Positions 51,750 to 60,601 of a stretch of 64,000 nt of DNA are shown here, piece after piece. Under the pieces are notes generated by a model. That model did no database searches. It saw only the letters and a list, made by a program, of their open reading frames with translations, and was not told where the DNA came from. The stretch is from Promicromonospora sp042731755 (GTDB lineage Bacteria > Actinomycetota > Actinomycetes > Actinomycetales > Cellulomonadaceae). Within the stretch, counting starts at the first letter, position 1. The number at the start of each line of letters is the position of its first letter. The stretch spans positions 124,001 through 188,000 of the forward strand of contig NZ_JBHWLR010000007.1 of the NCBI RefSeq assembly GCF_042731755.1. Reading direction: 5' to 3'. Made by a program: the position numbers and the translations under genes.

Positions 51750-52706
51750 GTGACAGTCACGAGTCCGCGTGTTCGAGCGCCAGAGTCCCGGGCCCCCAAG
51801 CCCGTGGTCCTGCGCGTCGTGCGCGCCGACTCCAGCTCTGCGGACGACCTGGAGACCGTGACAACCCAGCAGAACACCCCAGATTCCTCATCCACCTCGA
51901 CGCCGAGGTCGGCGGCGGAGCTCGCGATCGTGCCGGTCGCGGACGACGGAGACACCGACCCGGCAGCCACGACCGAGCGCGACCCGCAGCCCGGGCCCGC
52001 CGCCACGTCGAACGGCACCCTCGGCAGGACCAAGGACAGACCTCGCAAGGGCTCGGCCGAACCGGTCCCCGCCACCCGACCGCTCACGGTGGTTCGAGGT
52101 GGGTCGGCGGACCCGGATGACGTACCCTCGCTCCCCGTGCGTACAGACCGGCCGAGGGCCACTCACGCGCGCAGGAACGCACAGACCTCGAAGAACGAAG
52201 AGTTCACCGCGTTCATGCGAGAGGCCAAGGATCCACTGCACCGGATGGCCTTCCTCCTCAGCGGTGACGCCCACCGCGCGGAGGAGCTCACGCAGCAGAC
52301 CTTCGAGCGCTGCTACCGGCACTGGCACAAGGCCCGCCAGGGCGACCCGCTGGTGTACGCGCGCCGGGTCCTGGCGAACCTGCGCATCGACGCCTGGCGC
52401 CGTACGCGGCGCGAGGTGCTCACCGGACCCGACGAGCTGCCGCAGGACGACGTCCGCGTGGCCCGCGCATCGAGCCGGATGCCCACGCGCACCGTGGACG
52501 ACCGCGACACCGTCGTGCGCGCCCTCCTGCGCCTCCCGCTCAAGCAGCGCCGCGTCGTGGTGCTGCGCCATCTCCTGGACCTCTCGGAGTCCGAGGTCTC
52601 GACCGAGCTCGGCATTCCTCTCGGCACCGTGAAGTCCACGGCCTCGCGCGGCCTCGCCCACCTGCGCGCGATCCTCGATCTCGACTCGCTGGGCGGAACG
52701 CGATGA
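51750..52706 (+). CDS. SigE-family RNA polymerase sigma factor 2, with long N-terminal extension
   Basis: Region 2 (FTAFMREAKDPLHRMAFLLSGDAHRAEELTQQTFERC, RRVLANLRIDAWRRTRREVL) and region 4 (LLRLPLKQRRVVVLRHLLDLSESEVSTELGIPLGTVKSTASRGLAHL) are closely related to sigma factor 1. About 150 disordered residues precede them, unusual for this ~180-residue family. Codon quality is good from about 51780 on, so the extension is probably translated. GTG 51858 (after GGAG) and GTG 52137 (eight bases after a TACCCT -10-like site, giving the normal length) are alternatives. The TGA overlaps the partner gene ATG. Confidence 0.85.
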   Translation: MTVTSPRVRAPESRAPKPVVLRVVRADSSSADDLETVTTQQNTPDSSSTSTPRSAAELAIVPVADDGDTDPAATTERDPQPGPAATSNGTLGRTKDRPRKGSAEPVPATRPLTVVRGGSADPDDVPSLPVRTDRPRATHARRNAQTSKNEEFTAFMREAKDPLHRMAFLLSGDAHRAEELTQQTFERCYRHWHKARQGDPLVYARRVLANLRIDAWRRTRREVLTGPDELPQDDVRVARASSRMPTRTVDDRDTVVRALLRLPLKQRRVVVLRHLLDLSESEVSTELGIPLGTVKSTASRGLAHLRAILDLDSLGGTR

Positions 52707-54061
52707 ACATGAACCTCTCCCACGGCGCTCCCGACGACGACTTCGTCGCCCGGCTCCGCGAGTCGGCGCACGCCTCGGTGCCCGCGTCGACGCTCGACCT
52801 GGACGGCGTCCTGCGGTCGAGCCGGCGCAAGCACACCGTGCGCCGGGCCGGCGTCTCGCTGGCCTCGACGCTGGTGCTGGCCACGGCCGGCGCCGGTGTG
52901 GCGGGCGCGCTCCCGGGGATCCCGGGGCTCTGGAGCAGCGCCCCGGTAGAGGTCTCACCCGTCGAGTCGGCGGAACCGATGGCGACGGTCGAGGTCGACC
53001 CCGCGCCGCCGTCGGCCACCGCGCTGCCGACGCCGGACCCGGTGACGAAGCTCGCGGAGCTCGCGCCCGGGGTCAGCTCGGTGGCACAGCCCGCGGCGTA
53101 CCGCGTCGACGCGGACACCGCCGTGCTCGACCTCGGCCTTCCCGCCGGAGGGGGCGACCGCTACCTGGCGGTCGTGACCCTGGCGAAGATCGACGGCCGG
53201 CACAGCGCCACAGACCTGGAGGTCCTGGCGGGCGGCGACACCGCCCTGCAGAACCTCCGCGCGGGGAACCTCGGTGGAACCCTGCTCTGGCGCGGCGTCA
53301 CGTCCGACGCGATGGTCCTGCCGTCCGACGGCGGGCCTGCCCTCGTGTTCGGCTTCTCCTCGGGTGCCGAGGAGGGAGACCAGTTCCTGGTCTTCGACGA
53401 CCCGCAGACCGATGGTGCCGCGGACGCGCAGGGGGCGTCCGCGTCACCGGGGTCAGGGTCGGGGGCCGGTGCCGAGAAGGGTGCGCCCCAGGCGGGCGCA
53501 TCGCTCCCGGTCACGCCGTTCGACGTGCTCGGCGACGGCAGCGTGTGGATGCGCGTGCTGCAGGTCGACCGCTCGACGGCGGAGCCGCGCGGTTTCGTCT
53601 ACGCGAGCCAGGACACCTGGAGCGCGTCCTGGTGCCGCAGCACGTCGCCCGAGTGCGCGGTCATCCACGACGTCGCGGGAAAGACCGTGGCGACGCCGCA
53701 GGCCGCTGAGCCCTCGCCGCTCGTCGCAGAGCTCGCCCCGCTGCTGGTCGAGGACCCGCAGGCGAACGAGGTGCCCGCGATGGAGGCCTGCGTGGCGCAG
53801 CGCACGGGCACGCCCTGGACCGCCCCGCCGGGCCTCACCGGCAAGGCGTTCTGGCAGGCCCCGAAGGGCGTGGACGCCGACGTCTGGCGGCTGTGCCTGA
53901 TCGACATCAGCGAGGCGTCGCAGCTCGCCGCGACGGGCGAGGTCCAGCCCGACGGCGGTGTGTCGTCCACCCCGGCTCCGAGCGAGGAGCCGACCCAAGC
54001 TCCCGAGAACGAGGATCCCCTCGGTCTCGGTGAACTCCTGGAGGGACTCTTCGGGGGTTAA
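52703..54061 (+). CDS. Membrane protein coupled to SigE-type factor 2 (possible anti-sigma)
   Basis: This 452-residue protein has a short cytoplasmic part with a basic end (SSRRKHTVRR), one membrane helix (AGVSLASTLVLATAGAGVAGALPG), a Pro/Glu/Val linker and a large external domain. That domain has four cysteines in its second half (WCRSTSPECAVIH, MEACVAQ, RLCLIDIS). It occupies the same place as the partner of sigma factor 1 but the external domains are only distantly similar. The coupling (ATGA) suggests a sensor/anti-sigma role. The gene ends before a strong terminator. Confidence 0.7.
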   Translation: MNMNLSHGAPDDDFVARLRESAHASVPASTLDLDGVLRSSRRKHTVRRAGVSLASTLVLATAGAGVAGALPGIPGLWSSAPVEVSPVESAEPMATVEVDPAPPSATALPTPDPVTKLAELAPGVSSVAQPAAYRVDADTAVLDLGLPAGGGDRYLAVVTLAKIDGRHSATDLEVLAGGDTALQNLRAGNLGGTLLWRGVTSDAMVLPSDGGPALVFGFSSGAEEGDQFLVFDDPQTDGAADAQGASASPGSGSGAGAEKGAPQAGASLPVTPFDVLGDGSVWMRVLQVDRSTAEPRGFVYASQDTWSASWCRSTSPECAVIHDVAGKTVATPQAAEPSPLVAELAPLLVEDPQANEVPAMEACVAQRTGTPWTAPPGLTGKAFWQAPKGVDADVWRLCLIDISEASQLAATGEVQPDGGVSSTPAPSEEPTQAPENEDPLGLGELLEGLFGG

Positions 54062-54114
54062 GACTTCCCGGTCCGCGTCTCGTCTGGGGAGATGGCGTGG
54101 GCCGGGAACAACCG

Positions 54115-54164
54115 AGCGGGCCGAGGCAGAATCTGGGGATCTGCCTCGGCCCGCTCATTTTTGT
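54115..54164. terminator. Intrinsic terminator with T-run
   Basis: GAGCGGGCCGAGGCAGA pairs perfectly (17 bp) with its complement around a nine-base loop and is followed by ATTTTTG. It ends sigma operon 2 and lies beyond the convergent excalibur gene. Confidence 0.9.
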
Positions 54165-54188
54165 CCTGCTCCGATGGAGCGGTTCGGC

Positions 54189-55379
54189 CTACTCGCCGTC
54201 CTCGCAGGCGACGCCGTTGCCGTTCCGGTCGAGGTGCGGCAGGTAGCCCGGCGCAGTGTTGGGCAGGGGCGCCGCGCCCGCGGCGCGGACGGCGTCACAG
54301 TTCCAGTAGAAGACGGTCCCGTTGCCGTTTCCGTTGCCGTTCCCGTTCTCCTGCTGTTCCTGCTCCTGCTGTTGTTGCTCTTGCTGCTGCTGCTGTTCCT
54401 GCTGCTGCTTGAGCGCGGCCTCCTGCTCCTTGACCTGCGCCTCGCGGTCGCCCAGCGCCTTCTCGCGCTCGGCCACCTCGTCGCGCCGCTTGTCGACCTG
54501 CGCCTGGTCGGCCTCGATCTCGGCGCGCGCCTCGTCCATCTGCGACCTGATGTTCTGGGCGTCCGAGATGGCCTGGTTCGCGTCGGCCTGCTGGCCGGCC
54601 GTGACGACCACGCCGATGATCACGCCCAGCGCGAGCCCGGCGATGCCGATGGCGACCATGAGCCCGGCGCCCGGGGGCCGCGAGCCGTTCTGCCGCGACG
54701 AGCCGCCGGGGCGCTGGCCGGACCCCTGGGGTCCGGGCGCCACGGTGCCGACGGGGACGGATCCGCCCGGTCGGCGGTTCGCGTCGTCGATGCTCAGCGG
54801 GCCGGGGCCGTTGGCACCCTGATGGGACTCCGGGCCGGCGGCGGCAGGCGTCGTCGCCTTCCGGCCGCCGAGCCCCTTGAGGGCGGCGAGCACGCCCGAC
54901 GCCGGGCCCTTGGCCTCGGGCGGCGGGGGCGGTGGCGCCATCCCGGGCTGCGGCGGGTAGACGGGCTGCGGCCCGGAGCCCGGCCGGGGCGGTCCCGCGG
55001 CGGGCGGGGCGCCGATGGGCGCCATCGTCATGGTCGAGCCCATCGCGTCCGCGGGGACCATGGCGGGGGGCGCTGACGGCGCGGGCGCCGGACGTCGGGC
55101 GGGAGCGTCGATCACCTGGATCGCGACGGTCCTCGTGTCGGCACCTCCGTCCTGGCCGCTGACGGGGGCCGGCGGTGCCGGGGGAGCTGGTGGTGCGGGG
55201 GGTGCCGGCGGGGCGGAACCGGTGGGTCCGGAATCGGGCTGGGGGGCGTCGGGGCGGTCGACCCAGTAGTCCCAACCGGGCGGGGCCGGAGGCCACGACG
55301 GGTCGGGAGCCCAGGTGGAGTCGGGTCGGAATCCCGGGGGCACCTGCCAACCCGGAGGCGGGTTGAAGCGCACGGGCAT
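54189..55379 (-). CDS. Excalibur calcium-binding domain protein with Gln-rich coiled coil
   Basis: The protein has 396 residues. The start PVRFNPPPGWQVPPGFRPDSTWAPDPSWPPAPPGWDYWV is a common actinobacterial N-terminal motif. It is followed by Pro/Ala repeats (five PPA units), a membrane helix near 250-275 (LMVAIGIAGLALGVIIGVVV), a Glu/Gln/Lys coiled coil that becomes nearly pure Gln/Glu, an Asn-Gly repeat, and the excalibur domain (YWNCDAVRAAGAAPLP, then DRNGNGVACE with the Ca-binding Asp/Asn ladder and the Cys pair). The excalibur domain would be outside. GGAG lies five bases before the ATG. The function of such proteins is unknown. Confidence 0.85.
   Translation of the reverse strand: MPVRFNPPPGWQVPPGFRPDSTWAPDPSWPPAPPGWDYWVDRPDAPQPDSGPTGSAPPAPPAPPAPPAPPAPVSGQDGGADTRTVAIQVIDAPARRPAPAPSAPPAMVPADAMGSTMTMAPIGAPPAAGPPRPGSGPQPVYPPQPGMAPPPPPPEAKGPASGVLAALKGLGGRKATTPAAAGPESHQGANGPGPLSIDDANRRPGGSVPVGTVAPGPQGSGQRPGGSSRQNGSRPPGAGLMVAIGIAGLALGVIIGVVVTAGQQADANQAISDAQNIRSQMDEARAEIEADQAQVDKRRDEVAEREKALGDREAQVKEQEAALKQQQEQQQQQEQQQQEQEQQENGNGNGNGNGTVFYWNCDAVRAAGAAPLPNTAPGYLPHLDRNGNGVACEDGE
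54318..54347 (-). repeat. Hexanucleotide repeat coding Asn-Gly
   Basis: About five copies of a 6-bp unit (GTTGCC-like on the + strand) encode NGNGNGNGNG in the excalibur protein. Such a run is prone to slippage that keeps the frame. Confidence 0.7.
54351..54410 (-). repeat. Trinucleotide repeat coding poly-Gln
   Basis: Twenty codons made of CTG/TTG/CTC/TTC triplets on the + strand encode a Gln tract with a few Glu on the - strand. Triplet expansion or contraction would change the coiled-coil length without a frameshift. Confidence 0.75.
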
Positions 55380-55523
55380 GGTTGCTCCTTCGATACGGTC
55401 GGCCCCACTATCGGCCATGCAGGCGGGTCGGCGCCAGAAGCACTGGCCATGCCGGACATTTCCCCCGCGTGTGGGAGCGACAGTAGCGCGCTCGTGTCAG
55501 AGGTCACTGGTAGACCTGGGGGC

Positions 55524-57367
55524 ATGTTCCTCCTGGAGCGCGACGACGCCAGCACGCTCGTGCACTCGGCCAGCGACCTCGTGGTCGCGGGCGAGTGCGA
55601 GTTCCGCCTGCTGCGCCGCCTCGACGAGCTCCTGGGCCGCAGCCCGCGCCGGGTGCGGGAGGAGGACGAGATGCTCGCGCGCACGGCGGCCCTCGGTGAG
55701 GATCACGAACGGCGCGTCCTCGCCGGGCACCTGCGCGCCTTCGGCCCGGCCGACGGCGACCGGCCCGGCGGGGTGCTCGAGGTCGCGCCCGCCCGCCGCA
55801 TGACGCGGGACGAGCTGGTCGACGCGCACGACCGCACGCTGGCCGCCCTGGAGCAGGGCGCGGACGTCGTCTACCAGGCCTCGTTCTTCGACGGGCGGTT
55901 CCACGGCCGGGCCGACTTCCTGGTGCGCGACCTGCTGGGGGAGACGGTCCGCCTGGGCGGCTCCGAGGGGGTCGTGCCGCCGGAGCGGTGGCCCCGGCAC
56001 GCCGAGGCGCACGTTCCCCGGCCGCGGTACGCCGTGCACGACTCCAAGCTCGCCCGCCGCACCAAGGTGCGCGCCCTGCTGCAGCTCGCCGCGTACGCGG
56101 ACCAGCTCATGGCGGCGCGGATCGACCCGACCGACGAGGTGCACCTGGTGCTCGGCACCGGCGAGACCACGTCGCACCGGCTCGCCGACCTGCTGCCGGT
56201 CTTCCGCAAGCGGCGCACCCGGCTGATCGAGGTCCTGGACGAGCACGTCGCCGACGAGGGCCCCGTGCGGTGGCACGACGAGCGCTACCTGGCGTGCGGC
56301 CGGCTGCGCGACTGCCCGGACTGCGCCGAGGCCGCCCAGGAGAGCCGGGACGTCCTGCTGGTCGGTGGGGTGTACGGGGCGCAGCGGGCCAGGCTGTCCG
56401 CGTCCGGCATCACCACGATCGACGCCCTCGCGACCGCCGAGGACCCGCCGGACGGCATGGCGGCGGGCCGCTTCGAGGGCCTGCGCGCCCAGGCGCGTCT
56501 CCAGCTCGGGCTGGACGACGGCGACGGCTCGGTCGCGCTCGACCACCTGCCCGACGGCGTCGACCCGGACGGCCCCGACGCACGGCTGCGCTGGCAGCTC
56601 GTGGCGACCGAGGCGATCGACCGCCTCCCGCCGCCGAGCCCGGGCGACGTGTTCTTCGACTTCGAGGGGGATCCCCTGTGGGAGGAGGCGCGGCTGCCCG
56701 GAGACGACCAGGCGCCGGCCATGGGCCTCGACTACCTCTTCGGCTGGGTCGAGCGCCCGGGGCCGGACGGCGGCAACCCGCCCTTCCACGGGCTGTGGGC
56801 CGACGACCTGGCAGGTGAGCGCGACGCGCTCGTGCAATTCGTGGACCACCTCCACGCACGGCTCGCGGAGCACCCCGACCTGCACGTCTACCACTACGCC
56901 GCCTACGAGCGGACGCACCTGCTCTCGATCGCGGCGCGCCACGGCGTCTACGAGGACGAGGTGGACCAGCTCCTGCGCGACGGCGTGCTCGTCGACCTCT
57001 ACGCCGTGGTCCGGTCGTGCCTGCGCATCTCCAACCGGTCGAAGTCGATCAAGAAGCTCGAACCGCTCTACATGCAGGACGACCCGGCGCGGGAGGGCGT
57101 CACGAGCGCGACGGCGTCGGTCACGGAGTACGCGGAGTACGCGAAGCTGGTGAGTGAGGGGGACGCGCGGGCTGCGGGGTTGCGGCAGCGGATCTTGGAC
57201 TACAACGAGTACGACTGTCGGTCGACGTTGCGGTTGCTTGATTGGTTGGGTTGGGCTCGGGGTTCTGTTTCGGCGGGTGCGGCCGGGGCGGCCGCGGGAA
57301 GCGAGACCCCGCGCGCGGATGCGTTCACGGGCCCCAGGGGGCCCTCCACTTCGGGAAGGGATACATC
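55524..57367 (+). CDS. TM0106 family RecB-like nuclease / Dna2-like helicase, N-terminal part (before assembly gap)
   Basis: The visible ~615 residues hold the RecB-like/TM0106 nuclease half. The PDDEXK-type core lies near residues 105-195 (FDGRFHGRADFLVRDL and YAVHDSKLARRTK), with a Cys-rich patch CGRLRDCPDCAEAA. An RNase H-like region follows: PGDVFFDFEGDPLW, then HYAAYERTHLLSIAARHGV, ending in RILDYNEYDCRSTLRLLDWLG. From 57143 the codons become G/T-ending. The palindromic element then adds PRADAFTGPRGPSTSGRDT before the run of Ns. The gene continues in another frame after the gap (57378-59661). Confidence 0.88.
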
Positions 57368-57390
57368 NNNNNNNNNNGCGCGGTCGGTTT
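57303..57390 (+). repeat. Protein-coding palindromic element, copy 2 (in nuclease-helicase gene, broken by gap)
   Basis: The 42-bp core at 57322-57363 is identical to that in hrpA. The left arm (GAGACCCCGCGCGCGGATG) differs from the hrpA arm. The right arm starts CATC, matching its own left arm (GATG), and is then lost in the gap; the bases after the gap (GCGCGG) fit the rest of the arm. Arms thus co-vary while the core is constant. Confidence 0.8.
57368..57377. other. Assembly gap (10 N) inside the nuclease-helicase gene
   Basis: Ten Ns of arbitrary length fall inside the right arm of the palindromic element. The upstream and downstream coding frames join only if the true gap is a multiple of three. 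Three bases (CGC) would rebuild a matching arm. Confidence 0.95.
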
Positions 57391-59661
57391 TGTGGGTGGT
57401 TTTTGTTGGTGGGGCGGTGTGTTCCCTTCCTCGGCCCCCCGCTTCCCACGGCCTTCGCTGTCGGGTCGCCTTCCGAGGGGGGTGGGGGCTCGGCCGGTGG
57501 TGGGGGCGGGGTGCCCGAGTCCCGGGGTGGGGGGTACGGGGGGAGCGGGGGGAGTGCTGTTGAGCGTGGGGGGCTCCGGTCCGGGGCGGACGCCGGTGGC
57601 GAGGGCGCCGGTGTTGGTGGTGCTGACGGGGGGAACGGGGAAGGGGCTGGTGGGCGGGGGTTTGCTCGGCGGGAGGGGCGGGAGCGGCGGCTGGCGCTGG
57701 CCGGGGAGATCGCGGAGCGGGTCGGGGAGAACCGGGGGGAGCGGTCGCTGGAGGTGCAGGCGCTCGCGCTGCTGGGCGCGGCCGTCGGGTACTACCAGCG
57801 CGAGGAGAAGCCGTTCTGGCAGGAGCACTTCGCGCGGCTCGAGCTGCCGCTGGACGAGTGGCCCGGCCGGCGATCGACGTTCCACGTGGAACGTTCGCGC
57901 GTGCTGCGGGACTGGAGCGTCGTGGGGCGGGACCGGCTTCCGTCGCGCGAGGTCGAGCTCGTGGGCCGCATGCTCGACGGGTCCCGCATCGACGGGTCCG
58001 ACCTGGGCGTCGGCGACCCGGTGCACGTCCTCTACGACCAGCCGGTGCCTCCGGTCGTCGGCGAGCTGGAGGCGCGGGCCGTCCGCGGCGAGCACTCCGG
58101 CGGCGTGATCCTGGAGCTCCGCGAGGAGCCCGGGAGCGACGACGCGCCCCGGGGCCGTGACGTCGTGGTCCTGCGCGAGCGGCTCTCCGGGGGAGCGGAC
58201 CCGCACGACCAGGCGCCCGTCGCGCTGGCCCCGCAGCGCGGGCCGGCGCACGACGCGCAGGAGCGGGCGACCGAGGACGCCGCCCGCGCGGCGCTCGCCA
58301 CGTGGGACGCGGACCGCACCCTGCCCGACGGCGCCGCAGTCGACCTGTTGTGCCGCCGTCCGCCCCGGCTCGTCGATCCCGCCACGGGACAGCGCGGCGG
58401 GGACCTGCCGGAGCTCACGGGCGCGGCCGGCGGGGGAGACGCCGGCGGACACCGCCTCGAGGCCGCCGTGCTCGCCGCCGTCGAGCGGCTCGACCACTCC
58501 TACCTCGCGGTGCAGGGACCGCCCGGGACCGGCAAGACGCACGTCGGCTCCCACGTGGTCGCCCGGCTCGTCGACGCCGGCTGGCGGGTGGGTGTGGTCG
58601 CGCAGTCGCACTCGGCCGTCGAGAACCTGCTGAGCTGCCTCGTCGACAAGGCGGGGGTACCCGTCGACGGGGTCGCCAAGAAGCAGCGGGCGAAGGGCGT
58701 CGAGCGGGAGCCCGCCGGCTCGTGGCAGGAGCTGACGGGCAGCCAGCTCGCGGAGTTCGCCGCCGGCAGCCCCGGCGGCTGCGTGGTGGGCGGGACCGCC
58801 TGGGACTTCGCGCACGAGCGCTGGCCCGACGAGGGGCTGGACCTGCTCGTGATCGACGAGGCCGGGCAGTTCTCGCTCGCCGACACCGTCGCCGTCGGCC
58901 GGGCCGCCCAGCGCCTGCTGCTGCTCGGCGATCCGCAGCAGCTTCCGCAGGTGAGCCAGGGTCGGCACCCCGAGCCGGTCGACGAGTCGGCCCTCGCCTG
59001 GCTCGCGGCGGGCAGCTCCGTGCTGCCCGACGGCCTCGGCTATCTGCTGCCCGAGTCGTGGCGCATGCACCCCGAGGTCTGCGCGGCCGTGTCCCAGCTC
59101 TCCTACGCCGGCCGGCTCTCGGCGCACCCCGTCACGACGGAACGCTCGCTCGACGGCGTGGCCCCCGGCGTCGTGCACGTCCCGGTGGCCCACGAGGGGC
59201 GCTCGACGTCGTCCCGGGAGGAGGCCGACGAGGTGGTGCGCCAGGTGCAGGGCGTCGTCGGCCGCACGTGGGACCCGGGGGCCGGGCGCCCGGCCCGGCC
59301 CTTGGGCACCGACGACGTCGTGGTGGTCGCGGCGTACAACGCGCAGGTGCACGCGGTGCGCCAGGCCCTGGGTGCCGCGGGCCTCGGCGGGGTGCCCGTC
59401 GGGACCGTCGACATGTTCCAGGGCCGGGAGGCGCCGGTCGCGATCCTGACGCTCGCCGCCTCGGCCCCCGAGAACGTCTCCCGGGGGATGGGCTTCCTGC
59501 TCGCGCGCAACCGCATCAACGTGGGGGTGTCGCGCGCGCAGTGGCGGGCCGTCGTCATCTCGTCGCCCCGCCTCACCGACTACCTGCCCGGTGACCTGGA
59601 GGCCGACGGCGTGCGCCACCTGATGGAGCTGGGCGGCTTCCTGCGCCTCATCGGCGCCTGA
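57378..59661 (+). CDS. TM0106 family RecB-like nuclease / Dna2-like helicase, C-terminal part (after assembly gap)
   Basis: After about 100 residues of Gly/Ala/Val-rich linker, the SF1B helicase follows. RRLALAGEIAERV and LGAAVGYYQREEKPFWQEHF are family features. GPPGTGKTHVGSH is motif I, LLVIDEAGQFSLAD motif II, LLLLGDPQQLPQVSQG motif III, LLPESWRMHPEV motif IV, VGTVDMFQGREAPVAILTLAAS motif V and RINVGVSRAQWRAVVI motif VI. Together with the N-terminal part this is one Dna2-like nuclease-helicase, so the two entries should be read as a single gene of about 1370 residues. Role: DNA end processing or repair, inferred from family. Confidence 0.88.
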
Positions 59662-59685
59662 GCCGCCCAGCCCGGGCGGGACGGG

Positions 59686-60438
59686 TCAGAACTCGCCGCC
59701 GCCGAAGTCGCCTCCGAAGTCGCCGCCGCCGCCGTCCCCGCCGCCGAACATGTCGCCGAAGAACCCGCCGCCGCCGTCGCCACCGGCGTCCGCCCCGGCA
59801 TCGCCGCCCGCGTCGCCGCCCTCGGCACCGGCCGCCTCGACGGACTCGCCGCCGGCCTCCTCACCGCCGGCCTCGCCGCCGCCCTCCTCGCCGGCGAAGT
59901 CCTGCGCCGGGTCGCCGAAGGAGCTGCCGAACATCATGTCCGCCACGGCCGAGCCGATGACCATGCCGCCGATGGTGCCGAGCATGCTCGCGCCGAGCAT
60001 CGAGCCGAAGCCCGGGCCGCGGCTCGCGCCGAAGTTCCGCTCGAGGGTGCCGGGGTTGCGCATCTCGGCGCGGGTGGCCATGCGGGCCAGGTCGCGCGGG
60101 TCGTCCGACGTCGCGCGCTCGTTGGGCGGCACGGTCTCGCTGAGCTGGGCCAGCACCTGGTTGCGCTGCTCCGGCGTGAGCTGCGCGAACGCCTCGGCGT
60201 GCGCCTCCTCGACCCGGTCCGGCGGAGCGGTGCGCAGCAGGTAGCGGTAGCGCTCGATCGCCACGTCGTCCTCGCTGCGTCCCGTGCTCGCGGCGGACCC
60301 GTAGACGGGGGCCGTGCCGTAGGCCGGGGTCTGACCCGGGGCCTGCTGGTACTGCGGCCGCGGCGTGCCGCCGCCCTGGTACATGCCGGGTGTCTGCTCG
60401 CGCGGCTCGCGGCCGAGCAGTCGGTCGAGGAAGCCCAT
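59686..60438 (-). CDS. Gly-rich protein with glycine zipper-like segment
   Basis: The protein has 250 residues. A short start (GFLDRLLGREPREQ) and a Gln/Pro/Tyr linker are followed by a helical domain (IERYRYLLRTAPPDRVEEAHAEAFAQLTPEQRNQVLAQL). A Gly/Met-rich hydrophobic stretch comes next (GSMLGASMLGTIGGMVIGSAVADMMFG, a membrane-inserting or zipper segment), then a long acidic Gly-rich tail (EEGGGEAGGEEAGG, later GGGDGGGGDFGGDFGGGEF). Similar proteins are common in actinobacteria without assigned function. It lies 24 bases past the helicase gene, convergent with it. Confidence 0.7.
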   Translation of the reverse strand: MGFLDRLLGREPREQTPGMYQGGGTPRPQYQQAPGQTPAYGTAPVYGSAASTGRSEDDVAIERYRYLLRTAPPDRVEEAHAEAFAQLTPEQRNQVLAQLSETVPPNERATSDDPRDLARMATRAEMRNPGTLERNFGASRGPGFGSMLGASMLGTIGGMVIGSAVADMMFGSSFGDPAQDFAGEEGGGEAGGEEAGGESVEAAGAEGGDAGGDAGADAGGDGGGGFFGDMFGGGDGGGGDFGGDFGGGEF

Positions 60439-60547
60439 TGATCTCAGTCCTTCGTGAGGTTCGGTCCGGACGGTCCACCCCGGTCAACGGCGTGCCGCGG
60501 TCCGGGGTTCCCGGCCATCGTCCCTCCGCGACACGAACGGGACATGA

Positions 60548-60581
60548 CGAAGGCCCGGCCACCGAGGTGACCGGGCCTTCG
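60548..60581. terminator. Hairpin terminator after branched-chain binding protein gene
   Basis: CGAAGGCCCGG and CCGGGCCTTCG form a perfect 11-bp stem around a 12-base loop, 20 bases beyond the stop of the - strand gene. It lies upstream of the Gly-rich gene and insulates the two. Confidence 0.8.
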
Positions 60582-60601
60582 TGCTGTGTCAGCCGGGAGC
60601 G

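Noticed and set aside
57378..57563. Continuation of the nuclease frame directly through the Ns to a stop at 57563
   Set aside because: The frame after the gap is set by an arbitrary N count. Conserved helicase motifs continue in another frame, so the early stop is an artefact.
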